NCBI RefSeq assembly: GCF_046600735.1
Contig: NZ_JBJMAW010000001.1
Span: 310,001-374,000 of the forward strand
Reading direction: 5' to 3'
DNA length: 64,000 nt
From: Novilysobacter_A longmucuonensis
Lineage (GTDB): Bacteria > Pseudomonadota > Gammaproteobacteria > Xanthomonadales > Xanthomonadaceae
Shown here: piece after piece, positions 18,182 through 27,801 of the stretch
Position numbering within the stretch: the first letter of the stretch is position 1
Layout of the letters: every line of letters begins with the position of its first letter
Notes under the pieces: model-generated
Databases searched by the model: none
What the model was told of the DNA's origin: nothing
Seen by the model: the letters and a program-made list of their open reading frames with translations, nothing else
Program-made: the position numbers and the translations under genes

Positions 18182-18592
18182 ATGTTCAGCCTGCCGATAA
18201 GAATCTACTGGGAAGATACCGACGCGGGTGGGGTGGTCTACCACGCGCAGTACCTGGCATTTCTCGAACGCGCGCGCAGCGAGTGGATGCGCGAGCATGG
18301 CTACGGCCAGGAACTTCTGCGGCTCCAGCACGATCTGGTGTTCGCGGTGCGGGCGATGACGCTGGACTTCCTCAAACCCGCGCGGCTCGACGACGCGCTC
18401 GAGGTGACGGCCGAGTTGCGCCAGTGCCGGCGCGCCAGCGCGGTGTTCGCCCAGGCGGTCCGCCGCGGCGACGAGCTGCTGCTGACCGCGCAGGTGCGGG
18501 TCGCGGCGCTCGATGCCCGGGGCTTCCGCCCGCGCGCGATTCCGCCACCGCTGCATGACCAGTTGAAAGCGCTAGAACACCCCGCCGCCTGA
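18182..18592 (+). CDS. ybgC: Tol-Pal associated acyl-CoA thioesterase YbgC
   Basis: 136 residues, hot-dog fold. The family active-site segment IYWEDTDAGGVVYHAQYLAF (catalytic Asp in DTDAGG) and FLERARSEWMREHGY are present. YbgC hydrolyses short or medium acyl-CoA and is the standard first gene of the tol-pal cluster, where it is linked to phospholipid metabolism at the inner membrane. It starts 40 bases after the long heptamer array. tolQ follows after 46 bases. Confidence 0.93.
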   Translation: MFSLPIRIYWEDTDAGGVVYHAQYLAFLERARSEWMREHGYGQELLRLQHDLVFAVRAMTLDFLKPARLDDALEVTAELRQCRRASAVFAQAVRRGDELLLTAQVRVAALDARGFRPRAIPPPLHDQLKALEHPAA

Positions 18593-18638
18593 GCGGATCC
18601 ATTCGGAAACAAGCCCACCACGGGCACGGAGAACACGC

Positions 18639-19415
18639 ATGACCCCATTGTTGAGCACGTTGCAGGCCGCCACGGTCGAGCCCCTGCCCGGTGCGGCGAC
18701 CGACGCGGCGACCCGGGCCGCACTGCCGGCCACGCTCGACAACAACTTCGACATGCTGCAGTTGATCCTGCACGCGTCGATCCCGGTGCAACTGGTGATG
18801 GTGCTGCTGCTGTTCGCGTCGATCGCCTCTTGGGTGATCATCTTCCGCAAGAAGAAGATGCTCGACCGCGCCGAGCGCGAGGCCGAACAGTTCGAGGAGC
18901 GCTTCTGGTCGGGCGCGGAGTTGTCCAAGCTGTACGCCAACACCACCGAGCGCAACCGCGAGATCGGTGGCCTGGAGGCGATCTTCGAATCGGGCTTCCG
19001 CGAATACGGCCGCCAGCGCCAGCGTCGCGGCGTCGACAGCCGGACCCAGCTCGAAGGCGCCCAGCGCGGCATGCGCGTGTCCTCGGCGCGCGAACTCGAC
19101 GGGCTCGAGCACAACCTGGAGTTCCTCGCCAACGTCGGCTCGATCGCGCCCTACGTCGGCCTGTTCGGCACCGTCTGGGGGATCATGATCTCGTTCCAGG
19201 GGCTGGCCAACATGAAGGAGGCCACGATCGCCACGGTCGCCCCGGGCATCTCCGAGGCGCTGATCGCCACCGCGATGGGCCTGTTCGCCGCGATCCCCGC
19301 GGTCTGGGCCTACAACCGCTACGCGACCAAGGTCGAACGCATCGCCGGGCGCTACGACGCATTCGCCGAGGAGTTCTCCTCGATCCTCGAACGGCAGACG
19401 CATCATGACGAGTAG
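18639..19415 (+). CDS. tolQ: Tol-Pal system proton channel subunit TolQ
   Basis: 258 residues, MotA/TolQ/ExbB family. One N-terminal membrane helix (LVMVLLLFASIASWVIIF) and two more after residue 160 (IAPYVGLFGTVWGIMISFQG and ALIATAMGLFAAIPAVWAYN). With TolR it forms the proton-driven motor that energises TolA during envelope constriction. A 144-base repeat-filled spacer separates it from tolR, whereas these genes are normally a few bases apart. Confidence 0.95.
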   Translation: MTPLLSTLQAATVEPLPGAATDAATRAALPATLDNNFDMLQLILHASIPVQLVMVLLLFASIASWVIIFRKKKMLDRAEREAEQFEERFWSGAELSKLYANTTERNREIGGLEAIFESGFREYGRQRQRRGVDSRTQLEGAQRGMRVSSARELDGLEHNLEFLANVGSIAPYVGLFGTVWGIMISFQGLANMKEATIATVAPGISEALIATAMGLFAAIPAVWAYNRYATKVERIAGRYDAFAEEFSSILERQTHHDE

Positions 19416-19416
19416 A

Positions 19417-19540
19417 GCCGGGACCCGGGACCGGGGACAGGGGACCGGGAAAGAGCAAGAGCCGAGAGTGTTTATTTCTTCCGGGACCCGGGGAGCGCAA
19501 GAGCAAGACCCGGGGACGAGGACTTCTTCCGGGTCCCGGC
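19417..19540 (+). repeat. Inverted heptamer arms, tolQ-tolR spacer
   Basis: Left arm (19417-19450), one base after the tolQ stop: GGGACCC, GGGACCG, GGGACAG, GGGACCG units. A second G-rich block (GGGACCCGGGGAGCG) follows at about 19480. The short right arm (19527-19540) reads TTCCGGGTCCCGGC. The AGCAAGA motif occurs twice inside, suggesting internal duplication. The tolR ribosome site GGAGG lies just outside the right arm. Confidence 0.85.
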
Positions 19541-19559
19541 CGTCTGGAGGCACCGCACC

Positions 19560-19999
<440 letters not shown>

Positions 20000-20000
<1 letters not shown>

Positions 20001-20983
20001 TGCGGGAAACGCGCGCCGACAATGCGCAGGCCCTGGTGCTCGCGCTGGGGCTGCACGCGGTGCTGTTCCTGGTGATGTTCGTCGGGTTCTGGTGGAGCAG
20101 CAGCAATCCGCCGGCTTCGGCCGCGGGTTCGCCGATCTCGGCCGAGCTGATCGACGCCAACGCGCTCTCGGTGGCGATGCGCCACACCCTGGAGGACCTG
20201 CCCGAGCCCATCGACCAGCCGTTGCCCGCGCCCGTGCCGCAGCCCGAGCCGCAGCCCGATGAGGCCGCGCCACTGCCGCAACCGCTGCCCGAGCCGGTAC
20301 CGCAGGACGCGCCGACCCCGCCGCAGACCCGGGCGCAGGATTTCATCCCGATTCCCGATACCGAGGACCGGGACGCGGTCACCGACCAGCCGACCCCGAC
20401 GCCGGCGGAGATCGAACGCGAACGCCAGGAGGAGCGCCGCCGCCAGGAGCAGGTCGACCTGACCGAGCGCCGCCGTCAGGAAGAGGCCGAGCGGCAGCGC
20501 CGGCTGTCGCAGATGGAGGCGGAGCGGCAGAAGCAACTGGCCGACATCCGCCGCCGCCGCGAGGCCGCCGCGCGCGAGGCCGAGCAGGCCGAGCAGCAGC
20601 TCCAGCGGGTCGCCGAGGCCCGTCGCCGCGCCGCCGCCGAGGAGGCGCCCCGTCCCGCGCCTGCCGCCAGCGCACCGCCGGGCAATGACGGGATCGATGC
20701 GTCATTGCTGGCGCGCTATCAGGCCGCGATCCAGCAGGCGGTGCTGTCCAAGTGGACCCGCCCCGAAACCGTGCCGCTGGGCGCGCGCTGCCGACTCATC
20801 ATTCGCCAGTTGCCCGGCGGCGAGGTGATGAGCGCAGAGGTCTCCTCGCCCTGCGACTACGACGAGCAGGGCCGGCGCTCGATCGAGGCCGCCGTGCTGA
20901 AGGCGCAGCCGCTGCCGCACGCGGGCTTCGAGTCGGTGTTCAACCGCACGCTGATCTTCACCTTCACCGCGCAGGACCGCTGA
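20000..20983 (+). CDS. tolA: Tol-Pal system inner-membrane protein TolA
   Basis: 327 residues. An N-terminal membrane anchor (VLALGLHAVLFLVMFVGFWW) is followed by a Pro/Gln-rich segment (about 75-135), a long charged helix rich in Arg, Glu, Gln and Ala (about 135-225), and a globular C-terminal domain with CRLIIRQLPGGEVMSAEVSS and CDYDEQGRRSIEAAVLKAQP, which binds TolB and Pal. It spans the periplasm between TolQR and the outer-membrane partners. The region to tolB (128 bases) holds no gene. Confidence 0.94.
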
Positions 20984-21111
20984 GGACGCGGGTGGTTTCG
21001 GGGGCGATCCCCAGCCAGTGCCGGGCTTCGATTCAGCTTTGAGCCAGCGTTCACGTTCAGGCTGTTAACAATTGTGCACTGTGATCACTCGTTGTTGACC
21101 CGGAACTGCCG

Positions 21112-22431
21112 ATGAACCGACCCCTGCGCTGGCTGGCCGCGCTGCTCGCCCTCCTGTTGCCCCTGACCGCCGCTGCCCAGCAACAGGGCCTCGAGATCGA
21201 CATCGTCGGCGGCAGTGCCGCGGCCCTGCCGATCGCGGTGGTGCCGATGCCGTACCAGGGCAGCGGCACCGCCCCGGAAACCGATGTCGCCGCGGTCATC
21301 GCCGCCGACCTCAACCGCTCCGGGCAGTTTCGCAGCCTGCCGGCAGGGGATCTGATCGAGCGCCCCACCCGCGGCAGCGAGGTCAAGTATCCGACCTGGC
21401 GCGCACTGAATCAGGATTACCTGGTCGTCGGCCGGGTGGTGGATGCCGGCGCCGGCAGTTACCGGGTCGAATACGAGTTGTTCGACGTCGCCACCCAGGA
21501 GCGTCTGCTCGGCTTCGCCCTGACCGCGCGCAGCAATGCGATGCGCGATGTCGCCCATCAGATCGCCGACGCGGTCTACGAAGAGGTGCTCGGCGTACGC
21601 GGCGCGTTCTTCACCCGCATCGCCTACGTCACCGCCACCGGCACCGGGCGCGACACGCGTTACGCGCTGATGGTCGCCGATTCCGACGGTTACAACCCGC
21701 AGACGGTGGTGCGTTCGTCCGAGCCGCTGCTGTCGCCGTCGTGGAGCCCCGACGGCAGCCGGCTGGCCTACGTCAGCTTCGAAGGCGGCAGCTCCTCGAT
21801 TTACATCCAGAACATCGGCTCGGGCAGCCGCGAGCTGGTCGCCCGGTTCCGCGGCATCAACGGCGCGCCGGCGTTCTCGCCCGACGGGCAGCGCCTGGCG
21901 CTGACGCTGTCGCGCAGCGGCAATCCGGAGATCTACGTGATGGACCTGGGCAGCCGTGCGCTGACCCAGCTGACCAGCCACTTCGGCATCGACACCGAGC
22001 CGACCTGGAGCGCGGACGGCAACACGATCTACTTCACCTCCGACCGCGGCGGCCGGCCGCAGATCTACCAGGTGTCGGCGTCCGGTGGCAGCGCCACGCG
22101 CGTGACGTTCGAAGGCACCTACAACGCCAGCGCCGACGTATCGGCCGACGGCCAGAAGATCGCCACCGCGCAGGGCGCCGGCAACACCTACCGTATTGCG
22201 CTGAGGGACAGCACGCTGGGTTCGCCGCGCTGGAGCATGCTGTCGCCCGGCTCACTGGACGAGTCGCCGAGCTTCGCACCCAACGGTTCGATGATCATCT
22301 ATGCTGCGCGCGAGGGAAGCAGGGGCGTGCTCTATGCGGTGTCGGCCGATGGCCGGGTGCGACAGCGCCTGGTGCTCGCCGACGGCGACGTGCGCGAGCC
22401 TGCATGGGGGCCGTACCGGCTTGCGCGATGA
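21112..22431 (+). CDS. tolB: Tol-Pal system periplasmic protein TolB
   Basis: 439 residues. A signal peptide (RWLAALLALLLPLTAAAQQ, cleavage after AAA/Q) leads into the N-terminal TolB domain (LEIDIVGGSAAALPIAVVPM). The C-terminal beta-propeller has repeated WSPDG-type blades: SPSWSPDGSRLAYV, APAFSPDGQRLALT, EPTWSADGNTIYF, SADVSADGQKIA, SPSFAPNGSMII. It links TolA and Pal in the periplasm. It is probably transcribed with tolA; no promoter is evident in the preceding spacer. Confidence 0.96.
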   Translation: MNRPLRWLAALLALLLPLTAAAQQQGLEIDIVGGSAAALPIAVVPMPYQGSGTAPETDVAAVIAADLNRSGQFRSLPAGDLIERPTRGSEVKYPTWRALNQDYLVVGRVVDAGAGSYRVEYELFDVATQERLLGFALTARSNAMRDVAHQIADAVYEEVLGVRGAFFTRIAYVTATGTGRDTRYALMVADSDGYNPQTVVRSSEPLLSPSWSPDGSRLAYVSFEGGSSSIYIQNIGSGSRELVARFRGINGAPAFSPDGQRLALTLSRSGNPEIYVMDLGSRALTQLTSHFGIDTEPTWSADGNTIYFTSDRGGRPQIYQVSASGGSATRVTFEGTYNASADVSADGQKIATAQGAGNTYRIALRDSTLGSPRWSMLSPGSLDESPSFAPNGSMIIYAAREGSRGVLYAVSADGRVRQRLVLADGDVREPAWGPYRLAR

Positions 22432-22581
22432 CGTCCATGGCTGCACCGGTTCGCTATCGCGAGCTGCCGATCGCTCTGTCCTGATATCGAGTTCGACTTT
22501 GCCGCACCACCTGTTTTGACATAGCTGCTCTGACCACCTGACTGATCCGCCCTGTTCCATGCCATTGACGAGGAAGTTGAT

Positions 22582-23097
22582 ATGAACAAGACCGCCCGCA
22601 TCATCCTCGCCGCCGTGCTCTGCACCGCGGCTGTCGCCTGCTCCAAGCAGGTCCGTGAAGAAGCCCCGGTCGATCCGGTCCCCAGCGCCCCGCCGGTCAC
22701 CGAGCCGGTGCCGGCCGGTCCCACCGCGTTTGGTCCCGAGGACCTCGACTCCGACGCCTGCCTGCGTCAGCGCGTGGTGTACTTCGATCTCGACCAGGAC
22801 ACCCTGCGTCCCGAGTTCCAGTCGATCGTCGGCTGCCACGCCAAGTACCTGGGTGACCGCCCGTCCTCGCGCATGACCCTGGAAGGCCACGCCGACGAGC
22901 GCGGCAGCCGTGAGTACAACATCGGTCTGGGCGAGCGCCGCGGCAACTCGGTGTCCTCGGCGATCCAGGCCAACGGCGGCTCGGGCAACCAGACGACCGT
23001 CACCAGCTACGGCGAAGAGCGCCCGACCTGCACCGCGTCCAACGAAGAGTGCTGGGCGAAGAACCGCCGGGTCGAGATCATCTACACCGCACGTTGA
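22582..23097 (+). CDS. pal: Peptidoglycan-associated lipoprotein Pal
   Basis: 171 residues. A lipoprotein signal with lipobox AVAC places the acylated cysteine at residue 20. A Pro-rich linker follows, then an OmpA-like peptidoglycan-binding domain with VVYFDLDQDTLRPEFQSIV, LEGHADERGSREYNIGLGER and the C-terminal NRRVEIIYT. It anchors the outer membrane to the wall. The 150-base spacer from tolB is long enough for a separate promoter, but none was recognised. Confidence 0.96.
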   Translation: MNKTARIILAAVLCTAAVACSKQVREEAPVDPVPSAPPVTEPVPAGPTAFGPEDLDSDACLRQRVVYFDLDQDTLRPEFQSIVGCHAKYLGDRPSSRMTLEGHADERGSREYNIGLGERRGNSVSSAIQANGGSGNQTTVTSYGEERPTCTASNEECWAKNRRVEIIYTAR

Positions 23098-23183
23098 AGC
23101 CGGGCCCGTTGATGCCCAGCTTGTCAAAGCCGCGCATAGGAGCCGTTCCCGTGGAAAAAACAATCCCGTCGACAGGTCATCCG

Positions 23184-24035
23184 ATGCGTAGTTTTGCAGT
23201 CAGTCTCGCGGTTGCGGCGGCCCTCGTGGCCGCCGCACCCGCTTCCGCCCAGCGCATGAGCCTGGCTGACCGGGTCGCGTTGCTCGAGCAGCGCGCCGGC
23301 GACAACCAGGCCAACATCGACCTGCTGCGGCAGGTCAACCTGCTCAAGGACGAGGTGCAGGCCCTGCGCGCACAGGTGGAGGAACTCACCCACCAGCAGG
23401 AGCAGCTCAGGCAGACCGCGCGCGCCCAGTACCTGGATCTCGACGGCCGTCTGAACCGGATCGAAAGCGGCGCGGCCGCGCCGATGAACCCGGATCTGCC
23501 GATTGCCCCTCCGGCTGGAGCGGCGCCGATCGAAGGCGGCCAAGCAGTGGACGCACGGACCGACCAGGCCGCGGACGCCAAGACCGTCCCGACGCCGGAT
23601 CCGGCGCCGTCGGTCTACGGCGATGCCGGCACACTGGCGCAGGGCGCCGGCGAGCGCGAAGCGTACGACGCCGCGTTTGACGCGCTCAAGGCTGGCGAGT
23701 ACGCCGAATCGGCGAACCTGTTCCAGTCGTTCCTCGACCAGTATCCGAGCGGCAGCTACGCACCCAACGCGCTGTACTGGCTCGGCGAGAGCTACTACGT
23801 CACCCAGAATTACCAGGCCGCCCAGCAGCAGTTCCAGACGCTGCTGGAGCGCTATCCGACCCACGACAAGGCTGCCGGCGCGATGCTCAAGGTCGGCCTG
23901 TCGCAATACGGGCTGCAGCAGCTCGACGCCGCCGAGCGCACCTTGTCGGAAGTCAGCCGGCGGTATCCCGGCAGCGACGCCGCCCGCACCGCCGAGGACC
24001 GGCTGGGCGCGATCCAGCTCAACCGCCTGCGCTGA
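23184..24035 (+). CDS. cpoB: Cell division coordinator CpoB (YbgF)
   Basis: 283 residues from the start chosen to give a signal peptide (MRSFAVSLAVAAALVAAAPA, cleaved after ASA). A GTG 33 bases upstream is the alternative. The N-terminal coiled coil (SLADRVALLEQRAGDNQANI on to about residue 95) mediates trimerisation. A Pro/Ala linker leads to C-terminal TPR repeats (YDAAFDALKAGEYAESANLF, ALYWLGESYYVTQNYQAAQQ, AGAMLKVGLSQYGLQQLDAA). CpoB works with TolA and PBP1B in the periplasm during division. Confidence 0.93.
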   Translation: MRSFAVSLAVAAALVAAAPASAQRMSLADRVALLEQRAGDNQANIDLLRQVNLLKDEVQALRAQVEELTHQQEQLRQTARAQYLDLDGRLNRIESGAAAPMNPDLPIAPPAGAAPIEGGQAVDARTDQAADAKTVPTPDPAPSVYGDAGTLAQGAGEREAYDAAFDALKAGEYAESANLFQSFLDQYPSGSYAPNALYWLGESYYVTQNYQAAQQQFQTLLERYPTHDKAAGAMLKVGLSQYGLQQLDAAERTLSEVSRRYPGSDAARTAEDRLGAIQLNRLR

Positions 24036-24040
24036 TTCGA

Positions 24041-24131
24041 AGGGGCGGCCCCATGCCTGTAGAGGCATGGGCGCGGCCGGTATCACCCGCGGGTCGGGCC
24101 GGAAAGCATCGCGGCCATGGGCCGCTCCTAC
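24041..24131. repeat. Dispersed repeat family II, diverged left end
   Basis: The left end has an internal duplication (GGCCCCATGCCTGTAGAGGC). The right end is intact (CATCGCGGCCATGGGCCGCT plus CCTAC). It lies between cpoB and queE, just upstream of a TAAAAT box (24184-24189) that may belong to queE. Confidence 0.8.
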
Positions 24132-24195
24132 AGGGCCGTGGCGCCGCTGCGGGATCCGGTCGCGCATACCTCGGGCGCTCGGCTAAAATTGCGCC

Positions 24196-24873
24196 ATGAA
24201 CGCTGTCGCGCCCGACGCGGTCCCCGCGTCGACGGACCGCCTCAAACTCACCGAGATCTTCCTGTCGCTGCAGGGCGAGTCGCGCAGCATCGGCTGGCCG
24301 ACCGTGTTCGTGCGCCTGACCGGCTGCCCGCTGCGTTGCCAGTACTGCGACACCGCGTATGCCTTCCATGGCGGCGACTGGTGGGGAATCGACGCGATTC
24401 TCGCCGAAGTCGCGGGTTTTGGCGCACGCCACGTCTGCGTCACCGGCGGCGAGCCGCTCGCGCAGAAGCGTTGCATCGGATTGCTGCGACAACTGTGCGA
24501 CGCGGGCCACGAGGTGTCGCTGGAGACCTCCGGCGCGATCGACATTGCCGAGGTCGATCCGCGCGTCTCGCGCGTGCTCGACATCAAGACGCCCGGTTCC
24601 CTGGAGGCGCACCGCAACCTGTGGAGCAACCTTGCGCTGCTGACCGCGCACGACCAGGTCAAGTTTGTGATCTGCAGCCGCGAGGACTACGACTGGGCCA
24701 AGGCGATCGTCGCCGAGCACGGATTGGGGGAAGTCTGCGACGTGCTGTTCTCGCCGAGCTTCGGCCAGATCGCACCGCGCGAGCTGGCCGACTGGATCGT
24801 CGCCGACCGGCTGCCAGTGCGCTTTCAGCTGCAGCTGCACAAGCTCCTGTGGGATGACGCGCCGGGGCGCTAG
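24196..24873 (+). CDS. queE: 7-carboxy-7-deazaguanine synthase QueE
   Basis: 225 residues, radical SAM enzyme. The [4Fe-4S] site CPLRCQYC has the CX3CX2C spacing and follows the conserved EIFLSLQGESRSIGWPTVFV. SAM-binding TGGEPL is present. It converts 6-carboxytetrahydropterin to 7-carboxy-7-deazaguanine for queuosine synthesis. queC follows after a family I repeat; the two enzymes act in consecutive steps. Confidence 0.95.
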   Translation: MNAVAPDAVPASTDRLKLTEIFLSLQGESRSIGWPTVFVRLTGCPLRCQYCDTAYAFHGGDWWGIDAILAEVAGFGARHVCVTGGEPLAQKRCIGLLRQLCDAGHEVSLETSGAIDIAEVDPRVSRVLDIKTPGSLEAHRNLWSNLALLTAHDQVKFVICSREDYDWAKAIVAEHGLGEVCDVLFSPSFGQIAPRELADWIVADRLPVRFQLQLHKLLWDDAPGR

Positions 24874-24886
24874 CTCCCGTATCCCT

Positions 24887-24962
24887 GTAGGAGCGGCTTC
24901 AGCCGCGATCGTGGAACCGGTCGACCGATTTGGTATTCGATCGCGGCTAAAGCCGCTCCTAC
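24887..24962. repeat. Dispersed repeat family I, complete
   Basis: The left end GTAGGAGCGGCTTCAGCCGC then GATC, and the inverted right end GATCGCGGCTAAAGCCGCTC then CTAC, sit around a loop of about 28 bases. Seventy-six bases in all, between queE and queC; it would give a 24-base-pair hairpin in the transcript. Confidence 0.9.
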
Positions 24963-24974
24963 ACAGAAAAGGAA

Positions 24975-25703
24975 ATGATGTCGCGCACCATGAATGATTC
25001 GCCCATGAAGCCTGCCGTTGTCCTCCTCTCCGGAGGCATGGACTCCGCCGTCGTCATCGCGCTCGCGCGCGAACAGGGCTTCGCGGTGCACGCGCTGAGC
25101 GTGCGCTACGGCCAGCGCCACACCTCCGAGCTGGATGCCGCCGACCGCGTCGCCCGCGCTCTGGGTGCAGTCGCGCACAAGACCGTCAACGTCGACCTGC
25201 GCAGCATCGGCGGCTCGGCGCTGACCGACGACGGTATCTGCGTGCCACTGGACAACGACGGCCATCCGGTCGGCGAGGCGGCCGGCAAGGACACCATCCC
25301 GGTGACCTACGTGCCGGCGCGCAACACGATCATGCTGTCGGTGGCGCTCGGCTGGGCCGAGGTGCTGGGCGCGGCGGACATCTTCTGCGGCGTCAACGCG
25401 GTCGACTACTCCGGCTATCCCGATTGCCGCCCCGAGTTCATCGATGCCTTCGAGCGACTCGCCAACCTCGCCACCAGGGCCGGCGTCGAGGGCGCGGGGC
25501 TTCGCGTGCGCGCTCCGCTGCAACACATGAGCAAGGCCGAAATCGTGCGCCAGGGCGTGCGCCTGGACGTCGACTTCGCCCAGACCGTCTCGTGCTACCA
25601 GGCCGATGCCGAAGGCCGCGCCTGCCGCCACTGCGACGCCTGCCGCCTGCGCGCCGAAGGCTTCGCCGCCGCCGGCGTCGCCGACCCGACCCGCTACGCC
25701 TGA
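24975..25703 (+). CDS. queC: 7-cyano-7-deazaguanine synthase QueC
   Basis: About 242 residues. PP-loop ATPase motif LLSGGMDSAV and, at the C-terminus, the zinc site SCYQ...CRHCDACRLR with four cysteines. It converts carboxy-deazaguanine to preQ0 using ATP and ammonia. The start is uncertain: the ATGs at 24975 and 24978 lie very close to AAAAGGAA, while a start at 25005 (MKPAVVLLSGGMDS) would match many homologues. It forms a functional pair with queE. Confidence 0.93.
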   Translation: MMSRTMNDSPMKPAVVLLSGGMDSAVVIALAREQGFAVHALSVRYGQRHTSELDAADRVARALGAVAHKTVNVDLRSIGGSALTDDGICVPLDNDGHPVGEAAGKDTIPVTYVPARNTIMLSVALGWAEVLGAADIFCGVNAVDYSGYPDCRPEFIDAFERLANLATRAGVEGAGLRVRAPLQHMSKAEIVRQGVRLDVDFAQTVSCYQADAEGRACRHCDACRLRAEGFAAAGVADPTRYA

Positions 25704-25834
25704 AGCCCGCGGGCGACATGTCTTCTACCGCACTGCGCCGCGGCACCGGTGCAGGAAAGCGGGTCACGCACGCCGCGCAACACCGACAACGGTTACGCTA
25801 GAATGCACGCCCCCGGCGCAACGCCGGGCGCTGT

Positions 25835-25910
25835 GGGTCGTTAGCTCAGTTGGTAGAGCATCGGACTTTTAATCCGCTGGTCGATGGTTCGAATCCATCA
25901 CGACCCACCA
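25835..25910 (+). tRNA. tRNA-Lys (anticodon TTT)
   Basis: A 76-base cloverleaf with encoded CCA. The acceptor stem GGGTCGT pairs with ACGACCC; D-arm AGCTCAGTTGGTAGAGC; anticodon loop CTTTTAA; T-arm GGTTCGAATCC. The anticodon TTT (25868-25870) reads Lys. A TAGAAT box at 25799-25804 is the likely -10, without a clear -35. It follows queC, its usual position in Xanthomonadaceae. Confidence 0.98.
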
Positions 25911-26054
25911 TCTTTCTCGGGCCCGGCCTGCTCTTTGGCCGCCATGGCGCCAACCGCGACGCTCGGCTCCTGCAAGTGTGCCGCGTTGGCGCAGGGCTGG
26001 CGCGAGTCGGCGTGCTCGCCCTTATGCTGCACCACCCATGACGCGAGACGGCCG

Positions 26055-26591
26055 ATGCCGCTGTTGCTGATTCCACTGTTGATGGCCGGCGTGCTGGCGT
26101 TGTGGGCCTTGCTGTTGCCGCTGGCGCTCATCCAGCGCTACCGGAGGGGCAAGCTGCGGCGGCGCGCGCGGGGTTGGGCGTCGGCGATCAACAGCGCGCT
26201 GCTGCTGGTATCGGTGCTGATACTGCTGGTCAGCGCATGGGTGCTGGACCATTGGATTGCGCTGGCGTTGACGTACGCAGCGGTCGGACTCGCGCTTGGG
26301 GTGGTGGTCGGGATCGTGGGGCTATGGCTGACGCACTTTGAGGTCACCCCGGCCGGGCTGTTTTACACGCCGAACCGCTGGCTGGTGCTGGCGGTGACCC
26401 TGATCGTCGCGCTGCGGATCGCGTACGGGCTGGTGCGCGCGTGGCAGTGGTGGCAACTCGATGGCGGCGCGGCGCACTGGCTGGTTGCGCAGGGCAGCCT
26501 GCTTGCGGTCGGCGGGCTGCTGATCGGCTACTACCTTGCGTATACCTTCGGGCTGTGGCGGCGGTCGCGTGCGCTGGGTGCCCGGGCATGA
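26055..26591 (+). CDS. Small integral membrane protein, possibly CcdC/DUF1453-like
   Basis: 178 residues with about five hydrophobic helices, starting PLLLIPLLMAGVLALWALLL. The pattern of paired helices with a central FEVTPAGLFYTPNRWLVLAV segment followed by a helix with Arg resembles DUF1453 (CcdC-type) membrane proteins, but this is by eye and weak. It overlaps the next transporter gene by four bases, so it may assist or be co-regulated with it. Function unknown. Confidence 0.6.
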   Translation: MPLLLIPLLMAGVLALWALLLPLALIQRYRRGKLRRRARGWASAINSALLLVSVLILLVSAWVLDHWIALALTYAAVGLALGVVVGIVGLWLTHFEVTPAGLFYTPNRWLVLAVTLIVALRIAYGLVRAWQWWQLDGGAAHWLVAQGSLLAVGGLLIGYYLAYTFGLWRRSRALGARA

Positions 26592-27469
26592 CCGCGGACG
26601 CCCACTCCACGCGTGCGGTCATTGCCATGCTCGTCGCGGTCGCGGCGTTCTCGCTGATGGATGCGGGACTGAAAACGCTTGCGGGGCAGTACCCGCCGTT
26701 CCAGGTGGCGGCGCTGCGCGGCGCGGCGTCGTTGCCGCTGGTGCTGGCCTGGGCCTTGGCGACGGTCGGCGCGCGTTCGCTGCTGCGCGTGCGCTGGTCG
26801 TTGCACCTGCTGCGCGGGGTGCTCGGGGTGGCGATGATGGCGTCGTTCGTCTACGCGCTGCGCACCTTGCCGCTGTCCACCGCCTATTCGATCTTCTTCA
26901 TCGCACCGCTGCTGATCACTGCCTTGTCGGTGCCGTTGCTGCGCGAGCGGGTCGGGCCGCGCCGCTGGACCGCGATCGGCATCGGTCTTGCCGGCGTGCT
27001 GGTGGTGCTGCGTCCGACCGGGCAGGGCGTGCTGACCCTGGCCGGCCTGGCGGTGCTGCTGGCTGCGCTGGCCTATGCGGTCAGCGCGATTACGGTGCGC
27101 CTGCTGGCGCGCACCGACAGCACCGAGTCGATGATGGTCTGGGCGATGACCATGATTGCGCTCGGCGCGGGCGCGCTGGCGCTGCCGGACTGGGTGCCGA
27201 TCCGCGCGGCGGACGGCTGGATCATCCTCTCAATTGGCGTGGCCGGCGCACTCGGCCAGTACGCCATCACCGAAGCGTTCCGGGTCGGACAGGCGTCGCT
27301 GATCGCGCCTATCGAATACACCGCCCTGCTGTGGGGGGTGATCCTGGACGCGACCTTGTGGGGGGTCTTGCCCGATTCGGTGACCTGGCTCGGTGCCGGC
27401 ATCATCGTCGCCAGCGGCCTGTATCTGCTACGGCGCGAACGCATCCATGCCGAGGCGGAGCATCCTTGA
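26588..27469 (+). CDS. EamA/DMT-family transporter (RhaT/YdcZ-like permease)
   Basis: 293 residues, ten predicted helices in two five-helix EamA halves: AVIAMLVAVAAFSLMDAGLK opens the first half and AGLAVLLAALAYAVSAITVR the second. Family motifs include YALRTLPLSTAYSIFFIAPL and GALGQYAITEAFRVGQASLI followed by PIEY. It is probably a drug/metabolite exporter in the inner membrane. The start ATG overlaps the stop of the preceding membrane protein. Substrate unknown. Confidence 0.85.
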   Translation: MTADAHSTRAVIAMLVAVAAFSLMDAGLKTLAGQYPPFQVAALRGAASLPLVLAWALATVGARSLLRVRWSLHLLRGVLGVAMMASFVYALRTLPLSTAYSIFFIAPLLITALSVPLLRERVGPRRWTAIGIGLAGVLVVLRPTGQGVLTLAGLAVLLAALAYAVSAITVRLLARTDSTESMMVWAMTMIALGAGALALPDWVPIRAADGWIILSIGVAGALGQYAITEAFRVGQASLIAPIEYTALLWGVILDATLWGVLPDSVTWLGAGIIVASGLYLLRRERIHAEAEHP

Positions 27470-27495
27470 GTCTGGCGAGGCGGTTAAGAGCGGTT

Positions 27496-27531
27496 GACGC
27501 GGATCAGAGCGAAAAAGGCGGATCAGAGCAA
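27496..27531. repeat. Short direct repeat downstream of the DMT gene
   Basis: GCGGATCAGAGCGAAAAAG is followed at a 19-base period by GCGGATCAGAGCAA. It is purine-rich and 26 bases after a stop codon, so it resembles a left arm of the spacer repeats described elsewhere, but no matching right arm was found before 27606. Confidence 0.55.
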
Positions 27532-27606
27532 GGCCACTATCAGGAAAATAGGCGCTGATGCTGGCTACGCCAAGGGCTCGGGGTACGTCAGCGCGTGGGT
27601 GTTCGC

Positions 27607-27801
27607 TCAGCGTGCGAGGCTGGCCGACAGTGCCGCGGCGATCGCGGCATCGCCGTTGACCAGGTCCTGCCAACGCAGGGCGACTCCCTTGCGATGGCCT
27701 TTCTCGACCAGCTTCAAGCCGGCCGCATCGAGCGTCAGCGTGTACAGCCGCTCGTCGATCTCGATCTCGCGACGCAGCGGCTTGTCGAGTCGGGTGGTCA
27801 T
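27607..27801 (-). CDS. Conserved 64-residue hypothetical protein
   Basis: A short charged protein starting MTTRLDKPLRREIEIDERLY and ending NGDAAIAAALSASLAR. A GGAGAG ribosome site lies eight bases before the ATG. The layout (beta-hairpin of alternating hydrophobics, then HRKGVALRWQDLVNGD) recalls small conserved proteins seen in many proteobacteria, which supports a real gene. It has no cysteines, signal or membrane segment. Function unknown. The opposite frame of this stretch is open but has no such start signal. Confidence 0.7.
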   Translation of the reverse strand: MTTRLDKPLRREIEIDERLYTLTLDAAGLKLVEKGHRKGVALRWQDLVNGDAAIAAALSASLAR